DNA of 64,000 nucleotides from Flammula alnicola. Its lineage: Eukaryota > Basidiomycota > Agaricomycetes > Agaricales > Strophariaceae. The stretch spans positions 186,001-250,000 of the forward strand of contig JADNRV010000018.1 of the NCBI GenBank assembly GCA_015499995.1, read 5' to 3'. Numbering within the stretch: position 1 is the stretch's first letter; each line of letters begins with the position of its first letter. This document shows positions 34,362-46,306 of the stretch, one piece after another. A model generated the notes under the pieces. That model did no database searches. It was not told the DNA's origin and was given only the letters and a program-made list of their open reading frames with translations. The translations under genes were made by a program, and so were the position numbers.

Positions 34362-37300
34362 CTTACTGGCTTGAAGTTAACTTCTGGGAGACAAAGCCAG
34401 AGTCTCTACGATTTAAATACGTTGAGATCGACTGCGCTATTATGTCAGATTCTACCATAATGGCTAACATTACCTCAGGCATTTGGTCGTACTTACCGCT
34501 ATGATTCCAAAAATTACGTTACAAGTAGATTGCTTCTTACATTTACCCATGGGGTTCGAAATCTGCAACGGCATCGTCAGAAATAGGTACCCAAGATATG
34601 TCTACTGAATTCGGCCCCGGGGCGCCAAAAAATCACGAAAACGATTAATGTGTCTTAGTGTCTATCTGGAGTCCCACTAGGAAACGAACAGACCATGAAA
34701 AACGGAGGTTCAGTAAAGACACATAGATTATGCAGTGGTGGGGAAGAAGACTTATCAGCGAATGAATTGTGAATATTGCCCCAAGGCTCCAACCGGCAGA
34801 TAAGACGAGGATAATCATCAGCCCAGAGTCGCAGTGGCGTAGCGCTCTGACGTTACAAGAAAGTAAGACAGCGTCCAAATGGTATATGTCATTTGTGGCC
34901 AATACATTGCATAACATAAACCTATATGAAACCCTAGTTTAATCCGACATGGTCGCTGATCGGCGTCAGTTGAAGGCCCGTGGCGCCCGCATTGGTATAC
35001 ACCCCAATGAAGTAAGTATCTACCTCGGGGGGCAGAAGGACCAGCACTACGTGGGTCGATCTCTTTATATGGTTCCGTTTTTCTACGAAGAATCGCAGGT
35101 CGCCACCACTCACCGTATGACTCAGGTCAGCGTTCCCAGAAATATTCGGAACTCCTAGAAATAACGAGCAAAAGCTAGCTTGGGGGAATTCGGTTTGTCG
35201 ACTGATTCAATGTCATTGGTGTACTTAACGCTGCTTCCCTACAGTTCCCGAGTTCCCGATTTTCAACGCTCATCCATTTTCATTGCTGATGGCATACTGA
35301 GACCCTCCATGACACGAGAAAGAAATGGAGGATAAACACATTTGATCTTTTGGCCGGGAAAACTCGTCAGGCTCTCCGAATGTGCGTAGACACAATCGTG
35401 CAGTTGCATGCGAGGTCGAACATGCACAACCACATTCTAGCTAAGAGTACCAGCAGAACTTACTAGCACTCGTTCCAATGCAGCTCCAGAGGCTATAACC
35501 ACGTTGGACTTTCTGGGGCTATTAAAGTTCTCCTCAGTGTTACCAATCCCCAACCGCTCAGCATTTTCACATAATCTGAACAGAAAAGCTTCAAAATCAC
35601 GGAAACATGGATTCGGAGCTATAGAGCGGCCAATTCATTACTCGAGTCGAGATGTTATATATAGGACGCAAAGAACGTACATTCAAATAATGTGTTATCT
35701 ACCATACTCGAGGACCATTTGGATTCTGTAAAACCGGGTCGGGGCTGTTGGCCTTCCCCATGACTGTTATTACTATCAGCTCAACCGTTTCCCCCGGAAT
35801 AACAAGCTCTGTTGCATCCGAAATTTGTAATTTTTCCCAGCGTCGTCTCTTTTTTTTTATCTCCTGCGCGACGCTGGTCCTGAAGTGGTATGGAACTTAG
35901 CAAGAGTATATAAATGCTGTAGGTCTTTTTCACTGTCTCGGACAATTAAAGCAGCATGCAGTATCTCTACTCCACTCTAAAAATTGTTCGACAGATCCAT
36001 TACCTGCAAAACACCGCCAATACGACTGGTGGTCTTGACCAGGGCACCCAAGCGTGTGTGAGGTAAGGCGTCCACCAATGGATCGACCGGGAGGAATTGA
36101 TTTCATTGTGATAGTAGAGCTCTTCGGCAATGCCGATGGTTTTGATTTTTAGGCTTGTTAGCAACACTGAAAAGAGCTTTCCCTGGGTTTCGAGTGACGA
36201 CGGCCAACTCGACCAGTTTCTCACCGACTTGTAAGGTGACACCCAGTTGATGCCGCAGCCAAACCATTCGAAAGGATGCACACATTCACCGAGCTTTCGA
36301 CCCTCGCAGGCCAACGTAGACAATATCGAAGCCATTTTCAAGAATACCACCAGGTTTGCCTTCCTCTCGCCTCTAAAGCACCAGCTCTAGAGCGCTCGCA
36401 CAAAAATGGACTACTGTATGAGCACAACCCGCTCAGCTTTCCAGTTGAACATGATGCGCAGCTAGCGGTCTGAAAGCCCTGCGAGCTCTCGGCGTCTCTT
36501 TTGAACGGTTGCGAAGGCCACGGTCATAAGCGCCAAGTAAGCGCTGGCCGGTCATCAAAGATGATCTCGAATCGGGATTAATATCACATGTTATACATAT
36601 AACTGCTTGTGCGTTTCCGTCTCTTCCGTCTGACTCTCTTCTCGACCTGTCCAGAGGGACTTTTCTCGACTCTGGATTCAGACTGTAATTTTTTTGAGTC
36701 AGACTCCGGGCAAGAAGTCTTCTGACATAAAAACGCTGATCCAAGTTCGAACTAATGTGTTGAAATTTAAACCACCAAAGGGCATTAAGAATGCGAGCGC
36801 TTTCCCACTATGATACGAGCCATTCACATACGATATTCTGGTCTACATAGGAAGGGACTCGTCGCTACCATGCCTCGGGAGGCGATCTTGCCTCTGAATT
36901 CGAATCAGAGTCAGTATGCCCCCGTTCGTAGTATGAAGCTGTGGTACTTCTTTTCGACAATTTCTTCATACATGCTCAGCCTGCGATGAATGGGATCCAG
37001 GACCCTGAGTTGAGAAGCGGTTGCGTATCATCATGCATGTCGCTGCCCGTTTCTGCCTGTCGATGCGTGGAATGGGTGATTGAGGGTTGTTTTCAATGAA
37101 TTTATATACCATGAGAGAAGGGCGTGTACATGAGAGGAGGTGCCTCGTCCAGGAATCAAGATGCCCGAATGCCCAGGTTTTGCACCTCTATTATATATGA
37201 TCGACGACGATCTAGTTCCGCTGCATCACGGAGTCCAAGAGAAGAAATTTCACATCAAACCACCCCGCATTGGATTAGACAAAATTAGAAGGTATCCAAA

Positions 37301-38078
37301 AATACTCAGAGCACGTTTGTATACTACTATATGGTTGACATAGCTGTGAGCATCTTTGAAATTTGAACATCCAAGTGTAAGCAGCGTTTAAGGAGCGTTT
37401 AAGAGCTTTTAGCTGAAGAGGGGGTGAAGACACGGACCGGAGTGATTTGCGATATTGCAAATTGCTTGCATTGGGCCGTTGTCGCTTGATTGTTGTACAA
37501 GCTTAGGGTCCAGATGGGTCCCTTTGTTGCGAGGTTGCAACTGGAGTCAAGGAGAACACTGTCGAGTACCCAGTGGAGATAGGCATGTTGAAAAAAAGCT
37601 TATGGACGCAAGTAATGCGGGTTTTGCTGGTTTTTTTTTTTCATTTTTCCTGTGTTGGGAAATGTATTGATCGGAAAGAGAATGTGATGCCATGCTGCTT
37701 GCGCGGACAATATTGAATGTCATTTTGGGCCTCTCTTGAAAACTTTTCTAAGGATATTGTCTTCACGTTGGGCTGAAGGGTTTCTCTGAAGTCGGCTAAA
37801 ACGCAGGAATGATTTGTTCGATGGCGGTTGCCCCCTGAGACGAAACAGACAGGCACAATAAAAATTCTCACGGTGGTGACTGGGTGTTGCGCTTTGTTGA
37901 ATCCACCTCAGCTTTTGCCACCATCCTTTTGTCCTCCCTGCTCGTCGTCCACAACGACCGCAGCCCAAGCAACCACCAGGAGGTAAGCGAACTCACTGTT
38001 AGTACTTTTCTTACCACTTAAAAACCTTGTCTACGCACCAGAGTCCCAGGAAATCAACTGGTTGACTCAGCAACGTCG
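34362..38078. other. 3.7-kb region without an assignable gene; kinase promoter at its right end
   Basis: I examined both strands and found no motif-bearing protein. A plus frame at 34949-35158 (69 codons from an ATG) and a minus-strand stretch at about 36000-36360 look mildly coding. In the latter, one frame reads GILENGFDIVYVGLRG before a stop and other frames stay open further on. Neither gives a continuous gene and the latter may be a relic. Near the right end, GGAGGTAAGCGA at about 37980 and a CACCAG acceptor near 38041 could bound a 5-prime UTR intron of the kinase. Confidence 0.45.
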
Positions 38079-41000
38079 ATGATGGCGCCCGCGACAAACC
38101 AACATCTATCTGCAAGTCTCCAAATCCCATCCATGGACTCAAATCCGGGACCATCGCGGCACTACAGCCACGTAACGCCATCTCCTCAATCAGCGGCTGC
38201 TGCTGCTTCGTCTTCGCGCCCAATCTCGGTTGCTGCACATGCAACAGGCCCCGTCTCTCAAAACCCACCTCCAGCATCGGCAGCGTCACGACGCCAACGC
38301 GCATCTCACTCAGTTGTATCACCGTCTTCGAATGCCCAACAACAAGGATCCTCATACTCAAACCACGATGATAGTACAGCACCCTACACCGACGTCTATT
38401 CTCACCCCGCAGCGGTGGCTTACGCTGCGGCCCACCCACGTCGAACTATCCCAAAATTCGGTCCATACCTGCTACTCCAAACACTTGGAGAAGGCGAGTT
38501 CGGAAAAGTCAAGCTCGGCCTTCACAGTCAGTGGGGCGAAGAAGTTGCCGTCAAACTCATCCGCCGCGGAAACGTCGACAGCTCACTCCGAATGTCCAAG
38601 GTAGAACGAGAGATTGAGGTCCTAAAGGTGTTACTCTTTTCGATTAGCTTGATTGTCTGCTGATCTCGCCTCCAGACGCTCAAGCATCCAAACATCGTCC
38701 GTTTATACGACGTCATAGAAACCGACAAGTACATTGGAATTATTCTGGAATATGCCTCTGGAGGCGAACTCTTCGACCACATCCTGGCCCATCGCTACCT
38801 GCGTGAAAAGGATGCCGCCAAGCTCTTTTCGCAGCTCATTTCAGGGGTTTGGTACATCCACCAAAAGAAGATTGTTCATCGTGACCTCAAACTCGAAAAT
38901 CTGCTTCTCGATCGACATCGCAATGTTATTATCACCGATTTTGGTTTCGCCAACCAGTTTGAGCATCGCGCCGACGACCTGATGCAAACTTCCTGTGGTA
39001 GTCCCTGCTACGCGGCCCCTGAACTTGTCATTAGTGAGGGTTCCTACGTCGGTAGTGCGGTTGATATCTGGAGTTGTGGTGTCATTTTGTACGCCATGCT
39101 GGCAGGCTACCTTCCATTCGACGACGATCCGGCAAATCCAGACGGCGACAACATCAACCTTTTGTACAAGTACATCGTCAGCACACCCTTATCATTCCCC
39201 GACTACATATCCATAGAAGCTCGCGATTTGCTGAGCATGATGCTGGTGCCTGATCCCGCTCGCCGCACAACTTTGGACGGCGTAATGCGTCATCCATGGC
39301 TGGGCGCCTATCATAATATACGTACTGATGGCATCCCAAATGCTTTTGGAACAACCGTGGATGAGCTGGAGAAGGCTGCTCTGGACCAACACCAGCAGAA
39401 GCGCCTTGCGTATCAGAAGCAGATGCGACAGCATGCCATCGCCAATGGCGCCCCTTCTCCGTCTAGGACTCAAAGCCATCGTCCTGAACACGGAGCTCCT
39501 CCAACATCTGCCGGTCGCAGCAGATCTACCCAACCCGAGTACCTCTACGATTCATCTGTGGATCAGTCCATGATGTCGCCCGCGGCCACGAACGTTACGG
39601 GGACTCCAACCCAGAATGGTACCGCTCGGAAGACATACGGCAGCCCGGCTGCTCTTGGCCTTAGCGAAGACGATCCTTTCGCTGGACCGGGTGGTAGTAC
39701 TAATAACGCTGTCGGGTCTTCGACTGCTGGCAACTCCAAGCCCCGCACGTCAGACGAAGCTTCCAGTGCTGCTGCTACGTTGTCTCCGAATACCCCACCA
39801 CCGAAGGGCCACAAGGCCAGCTCTAGCGGTGGAGGCGGAAGCGCGTTCAGACACACGATCCAGGTCGAGTATGACGATCCAGCGAAGGGCTCCAAAAGGG
39901 GCGAGGATAAAAGGCGAGAGAGGAGCGGTAGCCAGGGTCAGTCGAATGTCAATGCTCAGCAACAGCAGCAGAAACAACAAATGCAGCCTCCGCAAGCAGT
40001 ACAGTCGCAGCAAAATGGTGCACCGACTGCGCCCAACACGCCGGCCAAGGAGAGGCGACCATCTCAGACTGGCGTCAAACCTTTGCCTCCATCACCGCCA
40101 TCTGCTAGCAACAACGCCGGTGCGCCGTCGTCTTACCGTGCTCCGTCAAGTTCTGCACCCCGGAGTCCATCTATTCCGGTTGCTAATAACGCGACTCCTA
40201 CGAAGGCTTCTCGGCCCGCTGAGCTCAATGGGGTCAAGCAACTCCCTCTCGAGCCACCAACCGTCAATGTCTTGTCTCCACCTTCGACGCCAGCTTCTTC
40301 GCAGGACCAACAGGATAAGGACAAAGACAGCGGCAGCCAGAACTCTGCGTCCTCCTATAAGCACGGCCACAAGAAGGGCAAGTCGAGCCTCGACAGGATC
40401 GGCCTTGGAAAAATCTTCGGGACTGGCTTTGGCGGTAACACAGGCGCCAGCACGCCTACTTCTGCCACCGCTACGGTATCGAACGGCGACGGAAGCACGC
40501 TCAGCCGGCATCGCAGCACGACGCCTTTGCCATCCGACGGTCATGGCAGCGCGACTTCTGTGCTTTTGAGCCCTGTGGCCAACGAGAAGGAGCCCGGCAA
40601 GAAGAGCAGGCGGAACACGCTGACTGTGATGGTCGAGCCGTTCAGCAGGTCCATCCGGAACAGGAAAGGTCGGATGGCGGCTACGCCGCTGACTGCAGAC
40701 GGTGCCAGCGCGGCCAATCCCAAACCCGTTCTGTCGGCGTCCCCTCCGCAGTCGAAGAGTGCAGCGCTGCCCCCACCGCCGACGGTGACTGCTCCCCAAG
40801 GGGATACGGCGTTCTCCCCATCACATGAGTTTGGGGATGCGAATGGTCTGCAGGCGTCGACGAGCAAGGCGCGTAAGGTCATGAAGTGGTTCAGGACCAA
40901 GTCGAAGGGCAGAGACTCGATCGGATACGGTGCAGAGGAAGAGGAGGTGCCCAAGGAGAAGGAAGGTGGTACGCCGACACAGAGCAAGTATCGTAGAGGG

Positions 41001-42078
41001 TTCTCTGCCTCTAGCAGCACTGTCAACCAGACGATGGGGCCTTCGTCTGCGGTCGGTATTAAAGAGTCGATCCTGTCGCCAACGCCTGTTAAACTCATCG
41101 TCACCACACCTAATTCGGCTGTTTCGCGCCCTGCTCCATCACCTCTGGTCAGCGGCCACCCACAGCGATCTGCGAGCACAGCCACGGAATCATCAGCTAT
41201 GGCATCTGGCTTCGTTGCCCGCTTCCGCAACTCGGTCACCGTCGGTGGAGGTGCTGTTGCTTCTCATCAGCAAAGCGCTGATAAATTCCATCCTTACGGC
41301 CAACTTCGCATCCACCATGGCGCCGTAGATCAGACGACGATCACCACTAGACCGCCTCCAGAGGTGATGGCTCATGTGCGGAAGGTGTTGGAGGGTATGG
41401 GTGTGGAGACGCAGCTAGAGAGCGAGTACAAGTTTAGATGTATCCGCGCGAAGAAAAGGAAGGGCACGATGAGTCCTTCCACGGTTGCTGGTGGTAGTAG
41501 TGTAGCAGCGCCCAGCGGCACTGGTTTGGCTGCTGTGACGATGGTAGGCAGCGCGGCGTCGAACGGGGTAAGTTGGATGTTATCTACCCAGATTTACCGC
41601 GGCTGAAACTGATCACTATCACTTGTTTGTTCCAGGTTGATAAGCGCGGTTTGCCTGTTCCTTCGCCGTCGAGCTTTGCGGGTACTGGTGGGATGCTGCG
41701 GGGGTTGCTCATGCGCCGGCAGTCGTCACAGGTCTCGACCCACGGCCCATCCTCCTCGCAACCGTCGCTGGCGTTCGATGATGAGACGTCTGTGGTCGTG
41801 AGCGAGCCGCTGGTGATGAACGAGCCTGCGTTTGGTGATCCGTCACAAGATGCGGGCGATGAAGTGCGCTTCTCTGTCGAGTTGACGCGGCTGGACCGCT
41901 TGAACGATACCTTCAGTCTGGATATCAGACGTCTGAAAGGAAATTTGCGGAGCTACAAGTTCTTGTATGATACCCTTAGAGAGTATGTGGTTTTTTATCT
42001 GTTTGTGTGTTTTTGGATCCTTTGCTGACTGAGTGTTGTTATCGCAGTCGAGCCGATCTTTCTGCCACCCAGGTTTAG
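38079..42078 (+). CDS. CAMKL/Kin4-type serine/threonine kinase with C-terminal KA1 domain
   Basis: Four exons (38079-38627, 38676-41567, 41636-41982, 42048-42078) give 1272 residues. A Ser/Pro/Ala-rich N-terminus leads to the kinase domain (about 130-395): glycine loop GEGEFGKV (137-144), VAVK lysine 159, HRDLKLEN with Asp253, DFG Asp271, CGSPCYAAPE activation segment, and an insert DDDPANPDGDNINLLYKY typical of Kin4-like kinases. A long low-complexity tail (poly-Gln near 39960, Pro/Ser-rich) follows. The end is a KA1 domain, with HHGAVDQTTITT, YKFRCIRAKK, EVRFSVELTRL and IRRLKGNLRSYKF. KA1 domains of this kinase group bind acidic membrane lipids and can restrain the kinase. Kin4-type kinases act in spindle-position and polarity control in yeast; the role here is inferred. 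A second ATG at 38082 is equally possible. Confidence 0.85.
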
Positions 42079-43406
42079 AGAGTGGTTATATCGGCCTACT
42101 ACGGCTTCATTTCCATGTACATCTATGCCGTCTAACACCCCGCCCTCCTATCCCTGAGCTATTCCTTTAGTTGATATCTCTCTCCTCATCCTCCTCGTTC
42201 ACCTGGACTCGCCTCGATTTTGACATTTTTACTTTGTTCATTTTCTTTTATATCCCTTTTCATTCTCCCCTCTCCATCGGTATCTGCTTAATTCTTCCTT
42301 TACTTTTTTCTTATATCCTGTTCGGCTTTGATATCCCGTTCTTCTATACTGGGCTCATTTACTTACGACATACCCTAATTATCGCCTTAACAATCTCCCT
42401 CCCTCTCATCCTTCTCCACGATCCGGTTCCGAGTCCAGTCTCCGCCTATCTCTTCTAAAAACGTTCAAAATCGTCCACTTTGACTCTTTTGATTCTTCCT
42501 CTGTTCAGCTTTAGCTACATGTTTTATTACAATGCAATCTTTCTCCCGTCTCAAACACATGTGCAATATTCAGGTCTTGTCTAATCCACTTCCCTGCTTC
42601 ATCCCAGCTCCTCTCGAGCGTAGCCCTGCAACTTGTCTCGCCCTTCCTCAATCTCTGTTCTGGTGTTTCTTATTCGCCTGTTCTGCTGCCCGAATGACTG
42701 GTGCGCCCTAGTATGTCGAATTGTATTCGGCGGGGCACGGCACTTAGGGACACGGCAGGGTGCGTAGTATCCTAATACTATTCCATCCCCTCGCTCCTCT
42801 CTAGATTATGAAGCAAAATAACACCCCAACTCCTGGGTAGGACAACATCGAGACCGCCAAGCGGCCAAGGATCCAGCGTTCATGGCACCCTCTTGATGCC
42901 TTGCTGACATCATTTGGTCTGCGGAGTGTAGTTTTAACTCTAAGTACAATAGTGGGAAAGGTACCACGATCTCTATCATTTATTCACGATATGCATGACT
43001 CACTCACAAGGAGCCTCGCTATTTTAAAGTCGCACAGTCACCTTGGTGAGCCAATCAGAATATTAGGGGTGCATCGGCGTCATTGAAGCATTAAAATAGG
43101 GCGATCCCAAGGACGAGTTGTTTGGGACAGAGATGCGGTGTCTATGGGCCCGAGTCGATGTCCCGTTGTGACTTCACAGCCTGAGAATGCAAATACATTT
43201 AAGAAGGACGATCATTGAAGAAGGCAAAATCGTAAGCTTCAGGGGCCCATCCTTCTTTCTTTCTTCCATCAAGCTTGTTCCAATATTTTGTCCCGATAAT
43301 ACCCTTTCGTCTTTGTATACCCCTTTCGACATCTTTGAAGGTGTGTTCAACGTGTTAAGCTTGCCGGTCTTGAGAGCGCTCATAAAAATTAGCTATAGAC
43401 GAGACC
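42079..43406. other. Intergenic, with a pyrimidine-rich stretch
   Basis: About 1.3 kb. From about 42130 to 42470 the plus strand is strongly C/T-rich (TCTCTCC, CTTTTC, CCTCCT runs), probably the 3-prime UTR of the kinase. The hydrophobic open frame there is a by-product of that composition. The rest is the promoter region of the KA1-only gene. Confidence 0.5.
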
Positions 43407-44087
43407 ATGGCTGCACCAACGAAAGCCGCCCAAGCGCCTCTGCAGAGCAGTGAGGAGAATCTGGAAGTCCTCGGCTTTCATCGCGGTGCCATTGACCAGA
43501 CGACCATCACGACCCAACCACCGTCCACGGTGATGAAGCAGGTGAATGCCATCTTGCATTCCATGGGCGTTGAAATCCAGGAAGAGAGCACTTTCAAATA
43601 TCGTTGCATTCGGGCTAAGAAAGATACGGACCAATTCGGTGGCCCTCAAACCGCCGACCGGGACAGTTTGAATGCCCAGAGCCACACAGATGGCTCCGAC
43701 GTAAGTCTCCATGTCAAGCTCCATCAGCATACAACGTCGTCTGGCGTAATAACCTCAAAATATGCACTCTAATTAGATCAACCCTCCGGCCTCAGAGTGT
43801 GCCACTGAGTCTGGATCCAACTTCCCCTGCGTCTTATACGGTTCTCCTTCAGATGATTCCATGGACGAAGTTCGCTTTTCGGTCGAATTAACGAGGCTTA
43901 CAGGCTTGAGCGGCACATACAGCCTCGATATTCGACGATTAAAAGGAAACCTAAGAAGCTATGGCTTTATCTACAATACGATCCGCGAGTGAGTATTCCT
44001 TTCCGTAATGTTCTTCCTTAAGAATTCCCTCAGAGTGGCTGATTTTCTGTGACCCGATTTTGTAGGAGAGCGGAGCTCAACCGCTGA
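43407..44087 (+). CDS. Free-standing KA1-domain protein, paralogue of the kinase tail
   Basis: Three exons (43407-43700, 43777-43988, 44066-44087) give 175 residues. Almost the whole protein matches the KA1 end of the kinase just upstream: FHRGAIDQTTITTQPP (kinase HHGAVDQTTITTRPP), FKYRCIRAKK, DEVRFSVELTRL, then LDIRRLKGNLRSYGF and NTIRERAEL. The last intron sits in the same place and phase, after the R-D/E codon, as in the kinase. There is no kinase domain, membrane segment or signal peptide. The first ATG (MAAPTKAAQAPL) lies close before the domain and no upstream kinase exons are seen, so this is a separate gene rather than a 5-prime-truncated kinase model. It may bind the same lipids or partners as the kinase tail and compete with or tune it; this is inference. 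Confidence 0.85.
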
Positions 44088-44515
44088 TGCCATGAAGAGG
44101 AATTGTACGCATTGATTCTGGATAGAGGCCCCCATCTGCGACGGTGGTTGTGTAATGCCATCATGATACCCTTGTTCTCAAAAAATTTTGTGCTATTTTC
44201 GTATGCGTTTTCGCAACTAGGGATAAGAATTTCTTGTACTTGATACACTAGGGCAATGCTGTTTATTGTATACGACTTGATATAAATTATACTGTATAAC
44301 TGGGGACAGATCGGAGAGAATATATGCAGTCTTCTTACAAAACCTCAAAGCAACGGATAAAATAGATTGTGGCACACTGTAGGTTGTTCTATGTTATCAA
44401 TAGTACCGGAACATGATGGTATCGTGGTGATAAAAATGACGGAAAGAGCAGTCAAATGAAAATAGTAAATCCGATGAGAAATAGGACTAGTAGAGGAACT
44501 GTGTCATCATCCCGA
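44088..44515. other. Convergent 3-prime spacer
   Basis: AT-rich sequence between the KA1-only gene (+) and the integrase-zinc-finger gene (-). Nothing further is seen. Confidence 0.5.
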
Positions 44516-46306
44516 TCACAACCCGCACGCAGCCTGAATACCGCCACTAAGTTCTTCCTCGTCCTGCCCAGATGCCGGGAGGACCTGCCTCTTTTTCCCT
44601 TTGACGATATTACTAGACCCTTCCGCCCCACACTCGTTTACAGGTGTAGTGAGTGCAGAGCTGGCCGGGGTAGTAGTGGCACTAATAGCACTGCTCATCG
44701 GGAACGCCGAAAGCTGAGAGCTACACGAACTCTCGCTGCTCGCTGGGCTCGGGTTACCGTGATGCCAGCTCGTCAGCGGGCTGTCGGGTGTCATGTTTCC
44801 TTCGCCGAGGCTGTCGCGGTAAGCAAGGAGAGCCTGGAAGGTCTTTTCGGTGGGGAATTCCAGATTGAGATGAAGGGGGGCCGCAGCGCGCTTGATGGAG
44901 GAAGACGAGGAGTAGTTTTTGGACGAGGCGAGGTTGCTGCTGCTCTCAGACTCTTTGGTCTCTGCCTGCTCCTGAGTGCTGGAAGAGCCATCGCCAGGGT
45001 ACTGCATAAGGAGCGGATCGATTTGAGGCATATAGACCCGGTCCTTCTCTTCCTTCTGCGACGTCATAAGAAGATACTGCAGCGACAAGCCGGGCGAATG
45101 CCCTTCGTCTCGCTGTCCGTGCTCGGTTTGAGGGTTAGGTTCAAGCGCAGGAAGGTTCTGGGAGTCTCCTATATCAGGTCCCTCCAGACCCTCGAACTCG
45201 GGGTGAGGGAAATGATCCGGACCCCACAAAGGAACAATGCTCGGAACCCTTGGCCGCTGTCCGTTGGCCGGCTGTCCAGGCCCTTCGACAACAGGCATGT
45301 CTTTCGTCTTCATGAATTCAGCATGAGCAGAGGCGTAGTCGGAATGACGGAACTGCCATCCATTGGGAAGGCCTTTGTAGAGAGACACCTCTCGCGACAT
45401 CGGAAGACTGTGAAGGCCTCTTGCAGTGGGTCCGCCGACACCTGACAAAGACTTGACGGCGCGAGCCCTGAGAATCGCCTCGCGGTAAGCCGCCTCAAGT
45501 TCGTCTTCTCCAAGCATCGAAGGAGGAATCGGGTTGTCCCTAGGACCTCCAGCAGGCGGCCACGGTATCGCGCCAGAAGAAGAAGACGACGACGACGAAG
45601 CAGGAGCGGTACCATCCGCGCCGTACATATTTTGGAGGAAATCGCGCATAGCAGGGAGGTTCGCCTCCTCAGACTTAGGCTCCGCCAGCGGATTAACGAT
45701 ACCGGTGGTATCGAAATTCCCGCACTTCTTCATGATGCACGTAGGGCAGGACTTGATGAAATTGGAGACGAGGTCCTTCGGAACCCAAGTATAGTGCTTT
45801 CGAATCAAGGCGCAAGTCTTATCGCGTCCGCCATGGCCTGTGCTTCCATGACAGTAGCAGAGCAGATCGTAGAGCTGTTCCTGTATGGCGACTAGCAGAT
45901 TGTCGTGAAGCAGAACCTCCTGAGGGGTGTCATCGCCGTTGTCGACGACGCCGAGGGTGACACGATGCGTCTTGCTGACAGTGAACATCTTACGAGCCCA
46001 GAAGCGGAACTGGGCGGTTTCCCCGTGACCATCGGGTTCGTGGAGGACATCCCAGATGCGGTCAAACAAGGCCTGAGAGATCAAAGCCTTTCCTTGTCTA
46101 CGAGGGGTCAAAGACTGCAGGTACGTAGCCTCGACCTGTTTATACTGAGCATAGGTAGGAAACCCCGGGCGCTCAACGTTGTCGGCCGATTTAGCATCCT
46201 GGAGAACCTCGGGCTTAGGTGATACCATTATAGGCGTTACGCCTCGCGTATAAGGTTTGAAACCGCCAGACGAATTTCGCCGAGAGCTGGGTCGTGCAGG
46301 AGACAT
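44516..46306 (-). CDS. Protein with integrase-type H2C2 zinc-binding domain
   Basis: One exon of 596 residues from the ATG at 46306 (MSPARPSSRRNSSGGF). The frame is open further upstream, but that part is poor coding sequence. At about residues 150-205 there is CHGSTGHGG, then about 27 residues, then SCPTCIMKKCG. This is the H-x3-H...C-x2-C pattern of the zinc-binding domain found ahead of retroviral-type integrase cores. No DDE catalytic core, reverse transcriptase or protease follows. The remainder is long, Ser/Pro-rich and acidic, with poly-Ser runs (45580-45600 and about 44900). Such single-copy proteins in basidiomycetes look like domesticated pieces of retroelements or of the gin-1 type, now perhaps DNA-binding regulators. 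No function is proven. Confidence 0.7.
   Translation of the reverse strand: MSPARPSSRRNSSGGFKPYTRGVTPIMVSPKPEVLQDAKSADNVERPGFPTYAQYKQVEATYLQSLTPRRQGKALISQALFDRIWDVLHEPDGHGETAQFRFWARKMFTVSKTHRVTLGVVDNGDDTPQEVLLHDNLLVAIQEQLYDLLCYCHGSTGHGGRDKTCALIRKHYTWVPKDLVSNFIKSCPTCIMKKCGNFDTTGIVNPLAEPKSEEANLPAMRDFLQNMYGADGTAPASSSSSSSSGAIPWPPAGGPRDNPIPPSMLGEDELEAAYREAILRARAVKSLSGVGGPTARGLHSLPMSREVSLYKGLPNGWQFRHSDYASAHAEFMKTKDMPVVEGPGQPANGQRPRVPSIVPLWGPDHFPHPEFEGLEGPDIGDSQNLPALEPNPQTEHGQRDEGHSPGLSLQYLLMTSQKEEKDRVYMPQIDPLLMQYPGDGSSSTQEQAETKESESSSNLASSKNYSSSSSIKRAAAPLHLNLEFPTEKTFQALLAYRDSLGEGNMTPDSPLTSWHHGNPSPASSESSCSSQLSAFPMSSAISATTTPASSALTTPVNECGAEGSSNIVKGKKRQVLPASGQDEEELSGGIQAACGL

Noticed and set aside
39192..41239. 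Several long open frames antisense to the kinase
   Set aside because: Shadows of GC-rich, Ser/Pro-rich kinase coding sequence; the kinase frame has clear motifs.
42171..42458. Hydrophobic 95-codon frame after the kinase, looking like a membrane protein
   Set aside because: It lies in a C/T-rich tract, which by itself encodes Leu/Ser/Phe/Pro; better explained as the kinase 3-prime UTR.
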